Part shown: one piece after another, positions 43,812 to 53,435 of the stretch
Layout of the letters: each line of letters opens with the position of its first letter
Numbering within the stretch: position 1 is the stretch's first letter
Assembly (NCBI GenBank): GCA_934875375.1
Contig: CAKXHL010000006.1
Location: 45,496 to 109,495 of the forward strand
DNA length: 64,000 bases
Origin: an uncultured bacterium
GTDB lineage: Bacteria; Bacillota; Clostridia; Oscillospirales; Ruminococcaceae
Direction: 5' to 3'
Translations under genes and position numbers: made by a program
Notes under the pieces: model-generated
Databases searched by the model: none
What the model saw: only the letters and a program-made list of their open reading frames with translations
Told to the model about the DNA's origin: nothing

Positions 43812-44768
43812 CTATTTCATATAGCGGCCCAATACCCTCTCAATACTCCCAGCAAAGATTTTCTGGATATCTTCATCGCTGAAGCCCAGCCCCACACAAT
43901 CGCGCATCTGTACATCCAGATATTCGCTGACAAAGCCTCTTGGGAACCAGGAACCGTCTGTACCGAATAAAATTCGATCTGGGCCGATGGTTTCATAATA
44001 TTTTTGGAACAGGTCTTTTGTTGTCAGCGGGTAGGGCATCCAGCGGGTCCACTGATTGCTGCCGGAGGTATCAATATATACGTTGGGGCATACCCAGCAT
44101 AGAAACAGGGTATCTTCCACCTTACTGCACCCATAATGGGGAACAATAAAAATGACGTCCGGAAACGCTTTCGCCACATTTTGAATGATTTTAGGAGACA
44201 TATTGACATGATCCATAATGCCTCCGGCTGCGCCCATAATACCAAAATGGAACAAAACCGGAACCTGATGCTTTTCTGCGACCTGCCACAGCGGATAAAG
44301 AGATTTGTCATCTAACGGCCGATCCAGCGCAGGGCCCAAAATTTTAATACCGCGCAGCCCTTGTTGGGAAATCGCATATTCTAATTTTTCCGCTGCATTC
44401 GGGGCAAAAGGGTTATGATGTGCGTATCCGATAAAACGGTCCGGCGCAAACTGAACAATGCGTGCCATGTTCTCATTACTTTGCGCCAGTCCGCCTGCGG
44501 TTACAAATACAGCCTTCTCCACACCTTTGGCATCCAGATCATCCAGCCAGAGCTGCCAGGTTTCTTCTATGGTATCGCATTCGGGAAGTGCATCCGGGAA
44601 GCCCCAGGCCTTTTTCCACTGATCCTGCTGGAATTTGTTCATCTGCTGGAGCTTTTTCCACTTTTCTATACCAAACTCATCAATATATTCCTGGCAGTTC
44701 TTTCCCAAGTTTTCATTTTTCACCGCAAAATGCAGGTGAGAGTCAATGACACGGAATTTTCTGGCCAT
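43812..44768 (-). CDS. Amidohydrolase-family (TIM-barrel) metal hydrolase
   Basis: 318 residues, amidohydrolase_2 family (PF04909 type). Metal-binding N-terminal RVIDSHLHFAVKN, middle GLRGIKILGPALDRPLDDKS, HFGIMG, and the late IGPDRILFGTDGSWFPRGF with the conserved Asp. Members include decarboxylases and lactonases, e.g. for uronate-like or aromatic acids. Located between the regulator and the permeases of the damaged operon; reads without lesions. Start 44768 has AAGGA 5 bp upstream. Substrate unknown. Confidence 0.82.
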   Translation of the reverse strand: MARKFRVIDSHLHFAVKNENLGKNCQEYIDEFGIEKWKKLQQMNKFQQDQWKKAWGFPDALPECDTIEETWQLWLDDLDAKGVEKAVFVTAGGLAQSNENMARIVQFAPDRFIGYAHHNPFAPNAAEKLEYAISQQGLRGIKILGPALDRPLDDKSLYPLWQVAEKHQVPVLFHFGIMGAAGGIMDHVNMSPKIIQNVAKAFPDVIFIVPHYGCSKVEDTLFLCWVCPNVYIDTSGSNQWTRWMPYPLTTKDLFQKYYETIGPDRILFGTDGSWFPRGFVSEYLDVQMRDCVGLGFSDEDIQKIFAGSIERVLGRYMK

Positions 44769-44803
44769 AACAATCCTTCCTTTCAACTAGATTACAAAAA
44801 AAC

Positions 44804-45624
44804 TCAACCTTTTACGCCGGTCAGCTGCACGCCTTCAATGATCTTTTTCTGGAAGATCAGGAAAATGATGATGATGGGGATAGTTGCCACCGACGCACCG
44901 GTCATGATCAGTTCCCATTGACTGGCATTCTCCGCAGAAAATTGTGCCAGACCCAGCGTAATGGTATATTTTTCTTTGCTGTCCAATGCGATAACCGGCC
45001 ACAAAAAGGAATTCCAGTTCCCCAAAAAGGTAAAAATGCCCAAGGCGCTGAGCGCCGGGGTGACCAATGGCAGGGCAATTCGGGTATATACTCCAAATTC
45101 GCTCAATCCGTCAATCCGGCCTGCATCCAAAAGCTCATCGGGAACGCCGGTGAAAAACTGCCGCATCAGGAAAATGCCAAAAGCTGAACTCAGTCCGGGA
45201 AATAGCATGGACCAATATGTATTGTTCCATCCTAACTGATTGACCATCATATACCAGGAAATAATCATCATTTCCGTTGGAATCATCATGGTGGAAAGAA
45301 GCATGGTGAAAATGGCTTCTTTTCCGCGGAAACGGTATTTGCAGAAAGCATATCCCAGAAGAGGGTCAAAAACCAAAACCGAAAGGGTCGTAATTCCCGC
45401 TACCAGAAAGCTGTTTAAAAACCATCTGGGAAAATCCGATCCGGCAAGCACTTCGCGATAATTATCCAATGTGAATTTTTCGGAAGTAAGCTCAGCGAAT
45501 AAATATCCGTTCCTGTTTTGAAAAAGGTAGCAATCATCCAGATAAAAGGGAACACCATTACAACGCCGATGACGACAAACGCCAGATATAAAAGCGTCAT
45601 TCTCACATTTTTCTTTAACCGCAT
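44804..45624 (-). pseudogene. Carbohydrate ABC permease (MsmG type), frameshifted
   Basis: The first part from 45624 (MRLKKNVRMTLLYLAFVVIG, FPFIWMIATFFKTGTDIYSL) ends after LLPKNSHW in the wrong frame; the rest, from DNYREVLAGSDFPRWFLNSF to QKKIIEGVQLTGVKG, is in another frame ending at 44804. A single base missing in an A5 run near 45468 explains it (PKKFTLDNYREVL expected). Restored, it would be about 273 residues with six membrane helices and the EAA loop DELLDAGRIDGLSEFGVYTR. Second permease of the damaged operon. Confidence 0.92.
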
Positions 45625-45634
45625 GGCCCCCCTT

Positions 45635-46572
45635 TTAATCTGTTTCCTTATTCAAAACTTTCATTTGGACTAAGGTAATAATCATAATGACAATAAACAA
45701 AATGACAGTGATCGCGCTGGCCAACCCCATTTTGTACTGGCGGAACGCCGTATGGTAAATCTCCGTCACAATGCTGGCCGTGGACTTCAGCGGGCCGCCT
45801 TCCGCGCCGGCGATGTTGTAAACCTGTGTGAACACCTGCAGGGTGCGAATCGTACCCATGACGGTAACATAGACTAAAGTGGGAATTAACTGGCGGATCG
45901 TGATATAACGAAATTTCTCCCATCCGGATGCCCCGTCTATTTCCGCCGCTTCATAATAGGTGCGGGGAATCTGCATCAGACCGGCCAGAAGGATAATGGT
46001 GTTAAAACCAATACTCGACCAGATGACATTGGACATTACTACAAAAATCGATTGGTCTGCACTGTTTAAAAACGGCTGCGGGGCGATGCCAAAAAACTTT
46101 AAGATCCCGTTAATGACGCCACCATTTTTCATAAACATCCATTCCCAAACATAAGAAATTCCTACGGCACTGGTCACATACGGAATAAATACAATCAGCC
46201 GGAAGAACGACCGCCCTTTTACAATTTGATTAAGCATCAAAGCCAGAACCAGACTGATTATCACCATCAGCGGAACACAGACAAATACATATGCAAACGT
46301 GTTGCCAAATACTTTTTGCAGGGTCGGATCAGAAACAGCCGTTATGTAGTTTTCAAACCCGATGAACTCTCTCTCAGGCGAAAGGAGATCCCACTCCATA
46401 AAACTCAAAAAGAAAGAGAAAAAGGTTGGCAGAATTCGGAAAGCCACAAAGTACAGCACGGCAGCGCGATAAACAGATAGGCCGTACGTTCTTTCTTTCG
46501 CTCGATAGAGTTCCGATTTTTCTTTTTTTGCACCTTGGCGCCCTTTACCAGCACCGCATTTGCCTGTGCCAC
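45635..46572 (-). pseudogene. Carbohydrate ABC permease (MsmF type), frameshifted
   Basis: From GTG 46572 (AAGGGG upstream) the frame reads VAQANAVLVKGAKVQKKKNR and ERTAYLFIALP, then CCTLWLSE and stop. The other frame continues VLYFVAFRILPTFFSFFLSF and keeps reading to NKETD at 45635, with EAA loop YYEAAEIDGASGWEKFRYIT. One lost base near 46460 (CTGCCxGTGCTG) restores the first membrane helix. First gene of the damaged operon; an internal GTG could start a protein lacking the N-terminal helix, probably not functional. Confidence 0.9.
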
Positions 46573-46812
46573 AACCAATCCCCTTTCCAATCTAAAAATC
46601 AAAGGTTAGTTATTTTTTAACATAAACCAACTTGTTCTGAAAAAATACGCCTTGTTGCATTTGTTGTTATATATAAAATTATTACATAAGTAAATTGATT
46701 TTTATGTTAAATTTCATTTTCACTCTCTGTTTATTATGCCTATTTTATCCCACACCTCTGTAATTTTTTGCGTTTTCTTTGAATATCGCACAATGGTCAT
46801 TAAATTTTATAT
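46573..46812. other. Upstream region of the damaged sugar operon, no gene seen
   Basis: AT-rich sequence with several TATAAA/TTAAAT-like elements that could hold the operon promoter on the reverse strand. I cannot assign a unique promoter or operator, and no open frame is supported. Confidence 0.5.
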
Positions 46813-46848
46813 AAAAAAGCAGGGGGAAAATTCCCCCTGCTTTTTTGC
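46813..46848 (-). terminator. Terminator of the small membrane protein gene
   Basis: AAAAAAGCAGGGGGAA/TTCCCCCTGCTTTTTT, long perfect stem with T run on the reverse strand. Confidence 0.92.
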
Positions 46849-46855
46849 CCGAAAA

Positions 46856-47101
46856 CTATTCTGCCGTAGATTCCTTCGAGGAGTCCTCATCAGGATGGGA
46901 CTCTCCGCAGCAATGATCCTCTTCACAACTGCCGCAATAGCAACCGCTGTCATCGAATTCATAGCCCAAATCCGCCAGAAAATCCTCCCGGATCTCTTTT
47001 GCGGCCTTTTTGCTCTTCAGGTATGCGCAAACGGCTACGATAGCACCGCCAATCGCCACCAATGCAAACAGGAACGATAAAAAGTTATTGCCTTTTTTCA
47101 C
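46856..47101 (-). CDS. Small membrane protein with Cys-rich acidic tail
   Basis: 81 residues. Starts with GTG at 47101, with GGAGG 9 bp upstream. A single membrane helix (NFLSFLFALVAIGGAIVAVC) precedes a basic stretch KSKKAAKEIRED and a C-terminal tail rich in Cys, Asp and Glu (GCYCGSCEEDHCCGES). The tail could bind a metal. Overall resembles YtxH-type one-helix proteins but with a distinct tail. No family certain. It stands alone between gpmI and the sugar operon. Confidence 0.7.
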   Translation of the reverse strand: MKKGNNFLSFLFALVAIGGAIVAVCAYLKSKKAAKEIREDFLADLGYEFDDSGCYCGSCEEDHCCGESHPDEDSSKESTAE

Positions 47102-47194
47102 GGATCGTTTCCTCCTTCCGGTCAGTCCTGATCGATACCGGGCCAAACCCCCCGGCTTTTCTTTAGTATATACCAATTCCCCTAAAATAACAAT

Positions 47195-48715
47195 CTATTT
47201 CGTCAAAAGAGATTTGCCGTCCATTTCTGCCGGCTGGGGCAGGCCCAGCATTTCCAGCATGGTAGGCGCCAAATCTGCCAAACGGCCTCCTTCTTTGAGC
47301 GTATGGGTCCCATCTCCTACTAGCAGCAACGGAACAGGATTGGTGGTATGGGCGGTAAACGGAGAACCATCCGGCTCATACATTTGATCCGCATTTCCGT
47401 GGTCCGCTGTAATCAGTGCCCGGCCCCCCATAGACAAAATCTTATCCACCACTTTGCCCAGGCAGGTATCCACCGCTTCTACCGCAGAAACCGCCGCTTC
47501 AAACACGCCGGTATGGCCGACCATGTCGCAGTTGGCAAAGTTTAAAATAACCACATCATATTTGCCGCTGTCCAGACGGGCCAGCAGCTCATCGGTAACT
47601 TCATAGGCGCTCATTTCCGGTTTCAGGTCGTAAGTAGCCACCTTGGGAGAAGCAATCAGCGCCCGATCCTCGTTTTTACAGGGAGCCTCTACTCCGCCGT
47701 TGAAGAAAAAGGTTACATGGGCATACTTTTCCGTTTCGGCGATCCGCAGCTGAGTCAGGCCATGATCCGAAATATACTGGCCAAAGGTATTTGCCAAAGA
47801 CTGGGGTTTGAATGCCACATGGACATTGGGCATCGCCGCATCGTATTGGGTCATGCAGACAAAGTACAGTGGGAAAAAGCCATTTCGGCGCTCAAAACCG
47901 GCAAAATCCGGATCAACCAGCGTACGGGTGATCTCCCGGGCACGATCGGGCCGGAAGTTGAAGAAAATAACCGAATCGTTTTCGCGAATGCAACCGCCTT
48001 TATCACAGACAACCGGCACTACAAATTCATCAGTCACGTCTGCCGCATAGGATTTTTCCATGGCGCAGACCGGGCACTCAGCGGTTTCGCCTTCTCCGTA
48101 TACCATCGCGGCATAGGCTTTCTCCACCCGCTCCCAGCGGTTGTCGCGGTCCATGGCGTAATAGCGGCCCATGACCGACGCGATTTTGCCAACGCCGATC
48201 TCTTTCATTTTTGCCATCAGTTCTTCTACGTATTCCTTGCCGGAAGAAGGAGGCACATCACGGCCATCCATAAAGCAGTGGACATACACCTTTTCCAGTC
48301 CGGCCCGTTTGGCCAGTTCCAGCAGGCCGTACAGGTGCTTATTGTGAGAATGGACACCGCCATCAGATAGAAGGCCCATCAAATGCAGGGCACTGCCGTT
48401 CTTTTTGCAGTTTTCAACGGCACCGCACAGTGCTTCATTCTGGAAAAAGTCTCCATCTGAAATAGACTTGGTAATGCGGGTCAATTCCTGATACACCACC
48501 CGGCCGGCGCCGATATTGGTATGCCCCACCTCTGAGTTGCCCATCTGTCCATCCGGCAGGCCGACATCCATGCCGGAAGCGCCGATGAGGGTATGGGGGC
48601 AGGTTTCAAACAATTTATCCAAATTGGGGGTTTTGGCGGCGTGGATTGCATTGCCGTAATCCGACGGGTTATTGCCAAATCCGTCCAAAATAATCAATGC
48701 CAAAGGTTTTTTCAT
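47195..48715 (-). CDS. gpmI: 2,3-bisphosphoglycerate-independent phosphoglycerate mutase
   Basis: Interconverts 3- and 2-phosphoglycerate with two Mn ions and a phosphoserine intermediate. 506 residues. Alkaline-phosphatase-like N-terminus LIILDGFGNNPSDYGNAI, catalytic serine in DGQMGNSEVGHTNIGAGRVV, and metal ligands in NCDMVGHTG and TADHGNADQM. It ends the pgk-tpiA-gpmI row on the reverse strand, 30 bp after tpiA. Confidence 0.97.
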   Translation of the reverse strand: MKKPLALIILDGFGNNPSDYGNAIHAAKTPNLDKLFETCPHTLIGASGMDVGLPDGQMGNSEVGHTNIGAGRVVYQELTRITKSISDGDFFQNEALCGAVENCKKNGSALHLMGLLSDGGVHSHNKHLYGLLELAKRAGLEKVYVHCFMDGRDVPPSSGKEYVEELMAKMKEIGVGKIASVMGRYYAMDRDNRWERVEKAYAAMVYGEGETAECPVCAMEKSYAADVTDEFVVPVVCDKGGCIRENDSVIFFNFRPDRAREITRTLVDPDFAGFERRNGFFPLYFVCMTQYDAAMPNVHVAFKPQSLANTFGQYISDHGLTQLRIAETEKYAHVTFFFNGGVEAPCKNEDRALIASPKVATYDLKPEMSAYEVTDELLARLDSGKYDVVILNFANCDMVGHTGVFEAAVSAVEAVDTCLGKVVDKILSMGGRALITADHGNADQMYEPDGSPFTAHTTNPVPLLLVGDGTHTLKEGGRLADLAPTMLEMLGLPQPAEMDGKSLLTK

Positions 48716-48745
48716 ATGGATTCCCCTTTCTATGATGCGGGATGG

Positions 48746-49513
48746 TTATTTGGAAGCAGCCTTTACGATAATAGAGAAATCCTCTGCTTTCAAAGATGCA
48801 CCACCGATAAGGCCGCCGTCCACATGCTCTTTGCACAGCAGCTCTTCTGCGTTTTTCGCGTTCATGGAGCCGCCGTACTGGATCGTCATTGCTTCGGCAA
48901 CATCTTTGCCGTAAAGGCCCGCTACCACACTGCGAATAAAGCCGTTGACTTCGTCGGCCTGATCAGCGGTAGCGGTTTTGCCGGTGCCGATCGCCCATAC
49001 CGGCTCGTAAGCGATGATGATGCGGGACAGTTCCTCTTTGGAAACGCCGCCCAGCGCCACTTTTGTCTGCATGGCACAAATTTCCTCAGTGATGCCTTGC
49101 TCCCGCTGCTCTAACAGTTCGCCAACGCAGAGGATTACTTTCAATCCGGCATCCAGCGCGGCGCGAACCCGCTGGTTAACGGTTTTGTCCGTCTCACCGA
49201 AGTACTGACGGCGCTCCGAGTGACCGATGACCACATATTCTACTCCCATTTCCGCCAGCATGTCTGCCGAAATCTCACCGGTAAAAGCGCCGGATTTTGC
49301 CCAGTGGCAGTTTTCCGCACCTACTTTGATGCTGGAGCCTCTGGTTGCCTCCAGCGCGGTTTCCAGATTGGTATAAGGCACACAAATCACAACGCCGCAG
49401 TCTGCGTCTTTGACCAGAGGCTTAAGCTCTTCAATCAAAGCTTTTGCCTCCGGACGGGTTTTATTCATCTTCCAGTTGCCGGCGATAATCGCCTGCCTTT
49501 TTGCTTTGTTCAT
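48746..49513 (-). CDS. tpiA: Triosephosphate isomerase
   Basis: Interconverts glyceraldehyde-3-P and dihydroxyacetone-P. 255 residues, TIM barrel. N-terminal Lys in AGNWKMNKT, catalytic His in VVIGHSERRQYFGE, catalytic Glu in IIAYEPVWAIGTGKTA, phosphate-binding IQYGGSMNAKNAEE and GGLIGGASL. Between pgk and gpmI in the glycolytic cluster. Confidence 0.98.
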   Translation of the reverse strand: MNKAKRQAIIAGNWKMNKTRPEAKALIEELKPLVKDADCGVVICVPYTNLETALEATRGSSIKVGAENCHWAKSGAFTGEISADMLAEMGVEYVVIGHSERRQYFGETDKTVNQRVRAALDAGLKVILCVGELLEQREQGITEEICAMQTKVALGGVSKEELSRIIIAYEPVWAIGTGKTATADQADEVNGFIRSVVAGLYGKDVAEAMTIQYGGSMNAKNAEELLCKEHVDGGLIGGASLKAEDFSIIVKAASK

Positions 49514-49666
49514 GATGCTTTCTCCTTTGATTTATTGTAATTTATGAAAAAAATTTTTTCTTTCTATTTTTTCAGGAAAAGCAACAATGGACACGGTATT
49601 TTCCGTGCCCATCATCTCTTCGCTTATGCGCAGGAAAAGAACAGCCTTTTCGGTTGCGGTTTGGAC

Positions 49667-50884
49667 TTATTTATCGTTTACGCAAACGATGCCGGGCAGC
49701 TCTTTCCCTTCCAAAAATTCCAGAGAAGCGCCACCGCCGGTAGAAATATGGGTCATCTTATCACCGAATCCCAGCGTATTGACCGCAGCAGCAGAGTCGC
49801 CGCCGCCGATGATCGTGATCGCATCGGTCTCAGCCAGGGATTTGGCAACTGCGATGGTGCCTTTTGCCAGCGTCGGGTTCTCAAACACACCCATCGGTCC
49901 GTTCCAAACAACGGTCTTGGCGGATTTCACTTCATTTGCAAACAGCTCAGCGGTTTTCGGTCCGATATCCAGACCCATTTCGTCCGCCGGAATCTTATCC
50001 GCATCCACAGCAGTCACTTCAATCTCGCCGTCGATCGGGTCCGGGAAAGCTTTGGCTACTACGCAGTCCACCGGAAGCAGAATCTTAACGCCTTTTTCTT
50101 CTGCTTTCTTGAGCATGTCCTTGCAGTAACCAATCTTCTCTTCATCCAGCAAAGAGGTACCTACGCCATAGCCTTTCGCAGCCAGGAAAGTATAAGCCAT
50201 GCCGCCGCCGATGATCAGAGTATCCGCCTTGTTAAGCAGGTTTTCGATTACATTGAGCTTGTCCGCAACCTTTGCGCCGCCCAAGATGGTAACGAAAGGT
50301 CTGGCAGGATCTTCAACTGCATTGCCCAGGTATTTGAGTTCTTTGCCCATCAGATAGCCAACTGCCGCTTCTTTTACAAAAGAGGCTACGCCTACGGTAG
50401 AGCAGTGCGCACGGTGGGCCGCGCCGAAAGCGTCGTTTACAAATACTTCGCCGTCGACCAGAGCCGCCAGCTCGCGGCTGAACTCTTCGCCGTTTTTGGT
50501 CTCTTCTTTGCGGTAACGGGTGTTCTGCAACAAAACTACGTCGCCGTCTTTCATCGCCGCAACCGCTGCTTTCGCGTTGGCGCCGACAACTTCGTCATCT
50601 GCCGCGAATACAACCTCTTTGCCCAGCAGTTCACTTAAACGCTTTGCAACGGGTGCCAAAGACAGTTCCGGTTTCGGCTCGCCCTTCGGTTTGCCCAGAT
50701 GAGAGCACAGAACCACTTTGCCGCCGTCCGCAATCAGTTTCTTGATGGTCGGCAGAGCCGCCACAATGCGGTTTTCATCAGTGATGACGCCGTTTTTCAG
50801 CGGTACGTTGAAGTCGCAGCGAACCAATACTTTTTTTCCGGCGACGTTCAGATCGTCAACCGTTTTTTTGTCCAGATAGCCCAT
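49667..50884 (-). CDS. pgk: Phosphoglycerate kinase
   Basis: Transfers phosphate from 1,3-bisphosphoglycerate to ADP. 405 residues. N-domain RCDFNVPLKNGVITDENRIV and CSHLGKPKGEPKPELSLAPV; C-domain nucleotide site ILGGAKVADKLNVIENLL and the GGGDSAAAV loop. First gene of pgk-tpiA-gpmI. gapA and eno are not in the window. 150 bp separate it from tpiA, with an imperfect hairpin near 49598-49619 of unclear role. Confidence 0.98.
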   Translation of the reverse strand: MGYLDKKTVDDLNVAGKKVLVRCDFNVPLKNGVITDENRIVAALPTIKKLIADGGKVVLCSHLGKPKGEPKPELSLAPVAKRLSELLGKEVVFAADDEVVGANAKAAVAAMKDGDVVLLQNTRYRKEETKNGEEFSRELAALVDGEVFVNDAFGAAHRAHCSTVGVASFVKEAAVGYLMGKELKYLGNAVEDPARPFVTILGGAKVADKLNVIENLLNKADTLIIGGGMAYTFLAAKGYGVGTSLLDEEKIGYCKDMLKKAEEKGVKILLPVDCVVAKAFPDPIDGEIEVTAVDADKIPADEMGLDIGPKTAELFANEVKSAKTVVWNGPMGVFENPTLAKGTIAVAKSLAETDAITIIGGGDSAAAVNTLGFGDKMTHISTGGGASLEFLEGKELPGIVCVNDK

Positions 50885-51041
50885 AGTTCTACCACCCTTT
50901 CATAATATGTAAAAAAGTTGCACCAAAATTACGATTGTTAATCCATGAACAATCCGTATTTATTCTATCGGAAATGCCACGCTTTTGCAAGAGTTAAAGA
51001 TACAAAATTTAATAACAAATGGTAAATTTTTTCTACTCTTT

Positions 51042-51479
51042 TTAAAGCCCCATCTCTTGTTCCAAAATATCGCAGGCTTTTTCCATAAAAATGGCACAGG
51101 GGCGCTTTCCCTGCTCTTTGGTACGGGATAGATCATATTTTCCCTGTCCAATATTTTCCAGCAGCGTCCGGCACTGGGACGAACCAAACTCCGCTTCAAA
51201 ACAGCCGTTTAGTTTTTTTACGATATCCTTCAGTTCGTTTTTTTTCTTGGCATCCGATCCGTCAAAGGAGCCATAAGCCAAACCTGCAACCATAATCATG
51301 GCCGTGACGGCACCGCACTTCTCTCCCAGGCACATCCCGCCGCCAAATCCGCCGGCCAACGGCAAAAGACTTTCGGGCGAAAATCCGAAATCCTCGCAAA
51401 ATGCGTTCAGCACAACCTGACAGCAATTATTTTTCTTTTCCAGCTGGTCGTTAATCTTTTTCTGTCTTTCCGCCTTCAT
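51042..51479 (-). CDS. C_GCAxxG_C_C family protein
   Basis: 145 residues with the family's cysteine pattern: NNCCQVVLNAFCEDFGF, GGFGGGMCLGEKCGAVTAMI, GCFEAEFGSSQCRTLL and CAIFMEKACDIL. These proteins bind metal or redox cofactors and are often encoded beside redox enzymes; the biochemical role is unknown. It ends 12 bp before the DegV stop side (51492), being the downstream gene after DegV on the reverse strand. Confidence 0.88.
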   Translation of the reverse strand: MKAERQKKINDQLEKKNNCCQVVLNAFCEDFGFSPESLLPLAGGFGGGMCLGEKCGAVTAMIMVAGLAYGSFDGSDAKKKNELKDIVKKLNGCFEAEFGSSQCRTLLENIGQGKYDLSRTKEQGKRPCAIFMEKACDILEQEMGL

Positions 51480-51491
51480 CCCAAGTCCTCC

Positions 51492-52370
51492 TTATTTTCT
51501 GCGCTCTCCCATTACCATACAGCCCGCTAGATTGGGACCTGCATTGATGGTAATAGATGCCCCCGCTTCCACAAGGCAAACCGCATGTTTGCCAAAAGAC
51601 TTCACCAATATTTTTTCCAATTCTTCCCCCACTTCGTCTCGGCCAGCCCGAATGGCAAAAAACGGTGTATGTTCGCCACGGCGCCGCTTTTGGGCAATCT
51701 GCGCCAGTTTGGGAACCACCGCTTTGTCCCCCCGAACCTTTTCAATTATTTTAATCTCTCCGTCAATAATGGACATAATCGGCCGCAGACCCAACATATC
51801 GCCGACAAAAGCGGCGGCTACGCTGATTCGGCCGGACTTTTTCGCAAAATCCAGATTATAAACAGAAAAATAGGTCTCCGCCCGACTGAAATAATCGTCC
51901 AGATACGCCAAGATCTCCTCATAGGAACGTCCTTCTTCCGCCTGCTTTGCCGCCTGCACTACTGCATAGCCATAAGTATACGTATAGCAAAGTGAGTCAA
52001 TCACCGTAATCTGAGTTTTTTGGGCCAGTTCCGGATATTCCTCTGCAAACAGATCTCTGCCCATATTCGCCGCAGCAAACATGTTGGATCCCTTGGAATT
52101 GATGGTTACATTGATGATTTTGCGGTACCCGTCTTCCGCCGCATGCCGGTACACCTCTGCATAACGGGTATGAGGAATATGGCTTGTCACAGGAATCCGG
52201 GCCGCATCGGTTAAAAGCTTATAAAATTCCCGATTGGTGAAATCCACCCGCTCATGATAATCCTTTCCGTCGATGGCAATAGGGATCGGCAGCACCTCAA
52301 TCCCATATGCCCTCGCCTCTTCCTCCGGAATATCACTGGCAGAATCGGTGATAAATTTGATTTTTTCCAT
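51492..52370 (-). CDS. DegV family fatty-acid-binding protein
   Basis: 292 residues. The DegV fold binds a fatty acid that a FakA-type kinase can phosphorylate for phospholipid synthesis. Signature segments: KFITDSASDIPEEEARAYGI, PVTSHIPHTRYAEVYRHAAE, RISVAAAFVGDMLGLRPIMS, and the C-terminal SITINAGPNLAGCMVMGE. Start at 52370 behind GGAGG. Follows trmL by about 20 bp, in the same direction. Confidence 0.93.
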   Translation of the reverse strand: MEKIKFITDSASDIPEEEARAYGIEVLPIPIAIDGKDYHERVDFTNREFYKLLTDAARIPVTSHIPHTRYAEVYRHAAEDGYRKIINVTINSKGSNMFAAANMGRDLFAEEYPELAQKTQITVIDSLCYTYTYGYAVVQAAKQAEEGRSYEEILAYLDDYFSRAETYFSVYNLDFAKKSGRISVAAAFVGDMLGLRPIMSIIDGEIKIIEKVRGDKAVVPKLAQIAQKRRRGEHTPFFAIRAGRDEVGEELEKILVKSFGKHAVCLVEAGASITINAGPNLAGCMVMGERRK

Positions 52371-52390
52371 GGATAATCGTCCTCCATATG

Positions 52391-52909
52391 TCATTCGTGG
52401 CCGTCTGTTTCCTCCGGCCAGGTGTAACAGGACAGCTGCCCCTGATTTTCCAGTTCCGGAAAGCCCCACTGCCGCAGCGTCTCATACACGCTTACCGCAA
52501 CTGTATTGGACAAATTCAGGCTGCGCAGCCCGCCTTTCATGGGCAGCCTCAGGCACGCATCCGGATGCTGCAGCAGCAGTTCTTCCGGCAGGCCCTTGTC
52601 CTCCCGACCAAAAACCAGATACGCATTGTCTGCATAAACTTCTTCGCTGTAATTATGACGCCCTTTGGTGGTAAAATAATAAAAAGGGCCCTGGTTTTTG
52701 GAAAAAAAGTCTTTCAATCCGTCATAATAGCTGATATCCAGATAGTGCCAGTAATCCAGACCTGCCCGCTTGAGCTTTTTGTCATCTACTGAAAACCCCA
52801 AGGGGCCAACCAAGTGCAGCCGCGCACCGGTAGCGGCGCAGGTCCTGGCAATATTCCCCGTATTCTGCGGGATCTGCGGTTCAACCAGGACGATATTTAA
52901 AACAGCCAA
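52391..52909 (-). CDS. trmL: tRNA (cytidine34/uridine34-2'-O)-methyltransferase
   Basis: SPOUT-fold methyltransferase acting on the wobble base of tRNA-Leu. 172 residues. Motif 1 IVLVEPQIPQNTGNIARTCA, motif 2 YLVFGREDKGLPEELL and motif 3 LRLPMKGGLRSLNLSNTVAV form the trefoil knot that binds SAM. Upstream neighbour is a short gene on the same strand; DegV follows. Confidence 0.95.
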   Translation of the reverse strand: MAVLNIVLVEPQIPQNTGNIARTCAATGARLHLVGPLGFSVDDKKLKRAGLDYWHYLDISYYDGLKDFFSKNQGPFYYFTTKGRHNYSEEVYADNAYLVFGREDKGLPEELLLQHPDACLRLPMKGGLRSLNLSNTVAVSVYETLRQWGFPELENQGQLSCYTWPEETDGHE

Positions 52910-53046
52910 AAAGGGCGCCCCCCTATTGCAATTCTCAAAATACCTTATATTACATTAAACTATAAAAGCTCTGTTTAATCAAGTGTTTTCTAAAAAATTG
53001 CAATCAAAGCGCTCATCATAGAAACGAGGAAGATATGCATACGACT

Positions 53047-53085
53047 GCAAAAAATAAACCCGCCGGACTCTGCACAGCGGGTTTT
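53047..53085 (-). terminator. Terminator after the 59-residue gene
   Basis: AAACCCGC/GCGGGTTT around a 13-nt loop with ATTTTTT on the reverse strand, directly past the stop at 53091. Confidence 0.82.
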
Positions 53086-53090
53086 CGGCA

Positions 53091-53270
53091 CTATTTCATC
53101 ATGTAGGACACGTTGCCGGCTAGATCTTCCATAACTTTCATCGCTTTTCCGGCGCTGCGTTTGAGTTTCTTTACCGTGCGGCGTTTTTTGCCGGAAAACA
53201 GATATACGGCGGTACCGGCGGCCAGCGCTACGGCGGCTCCTGCCGCTAGGGAATTCATACCTTTGCTCAT
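53091..53270 (-). CDS. Small one-helix membrane protein
   Basis: 59 residues starting at 53270 behind AAAGGAGG at 8 bp. One hydrophobic helix (SLAAGAAVALAAGTAVYLFS) and a basic region KKRRTVKKLKRSAGKAMKVM. It looks like YtxH-type membrane-anchored small proteins. Unknown function; strong ribosome site and own terminator support expression. Confidence 0.78.
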   Translation of the reverse strand: MSKGMNSLAAGAAVALAAGTAVYLFSGKKRRTVKKLKRSAGKAMKVMEDLAGNVSYMMK

Positions 53271-53435
53271 AGGGGATTCCTCCTTTATCGATTTTACTAG
53301 CAGTATTCCCCGGCAGCCGCCGAACATGCGCGGCAGCGAATTGGAAGAGAAATCCTTTCTTCTGTGGCATACTTGCATTTAAGCGGCTAAAAAAATCACA
53401 CCTGCGGAAAATTTTCCGGGTTTGATTTCCATTTT

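Noticed and set aside
49598..49619. Terminator between pgk and tpiA
   Set aside because: The hairpin GG-CACGG/CCGTG-CC lacks a T run on the reverse strand; I keep the genes as a probable operon.
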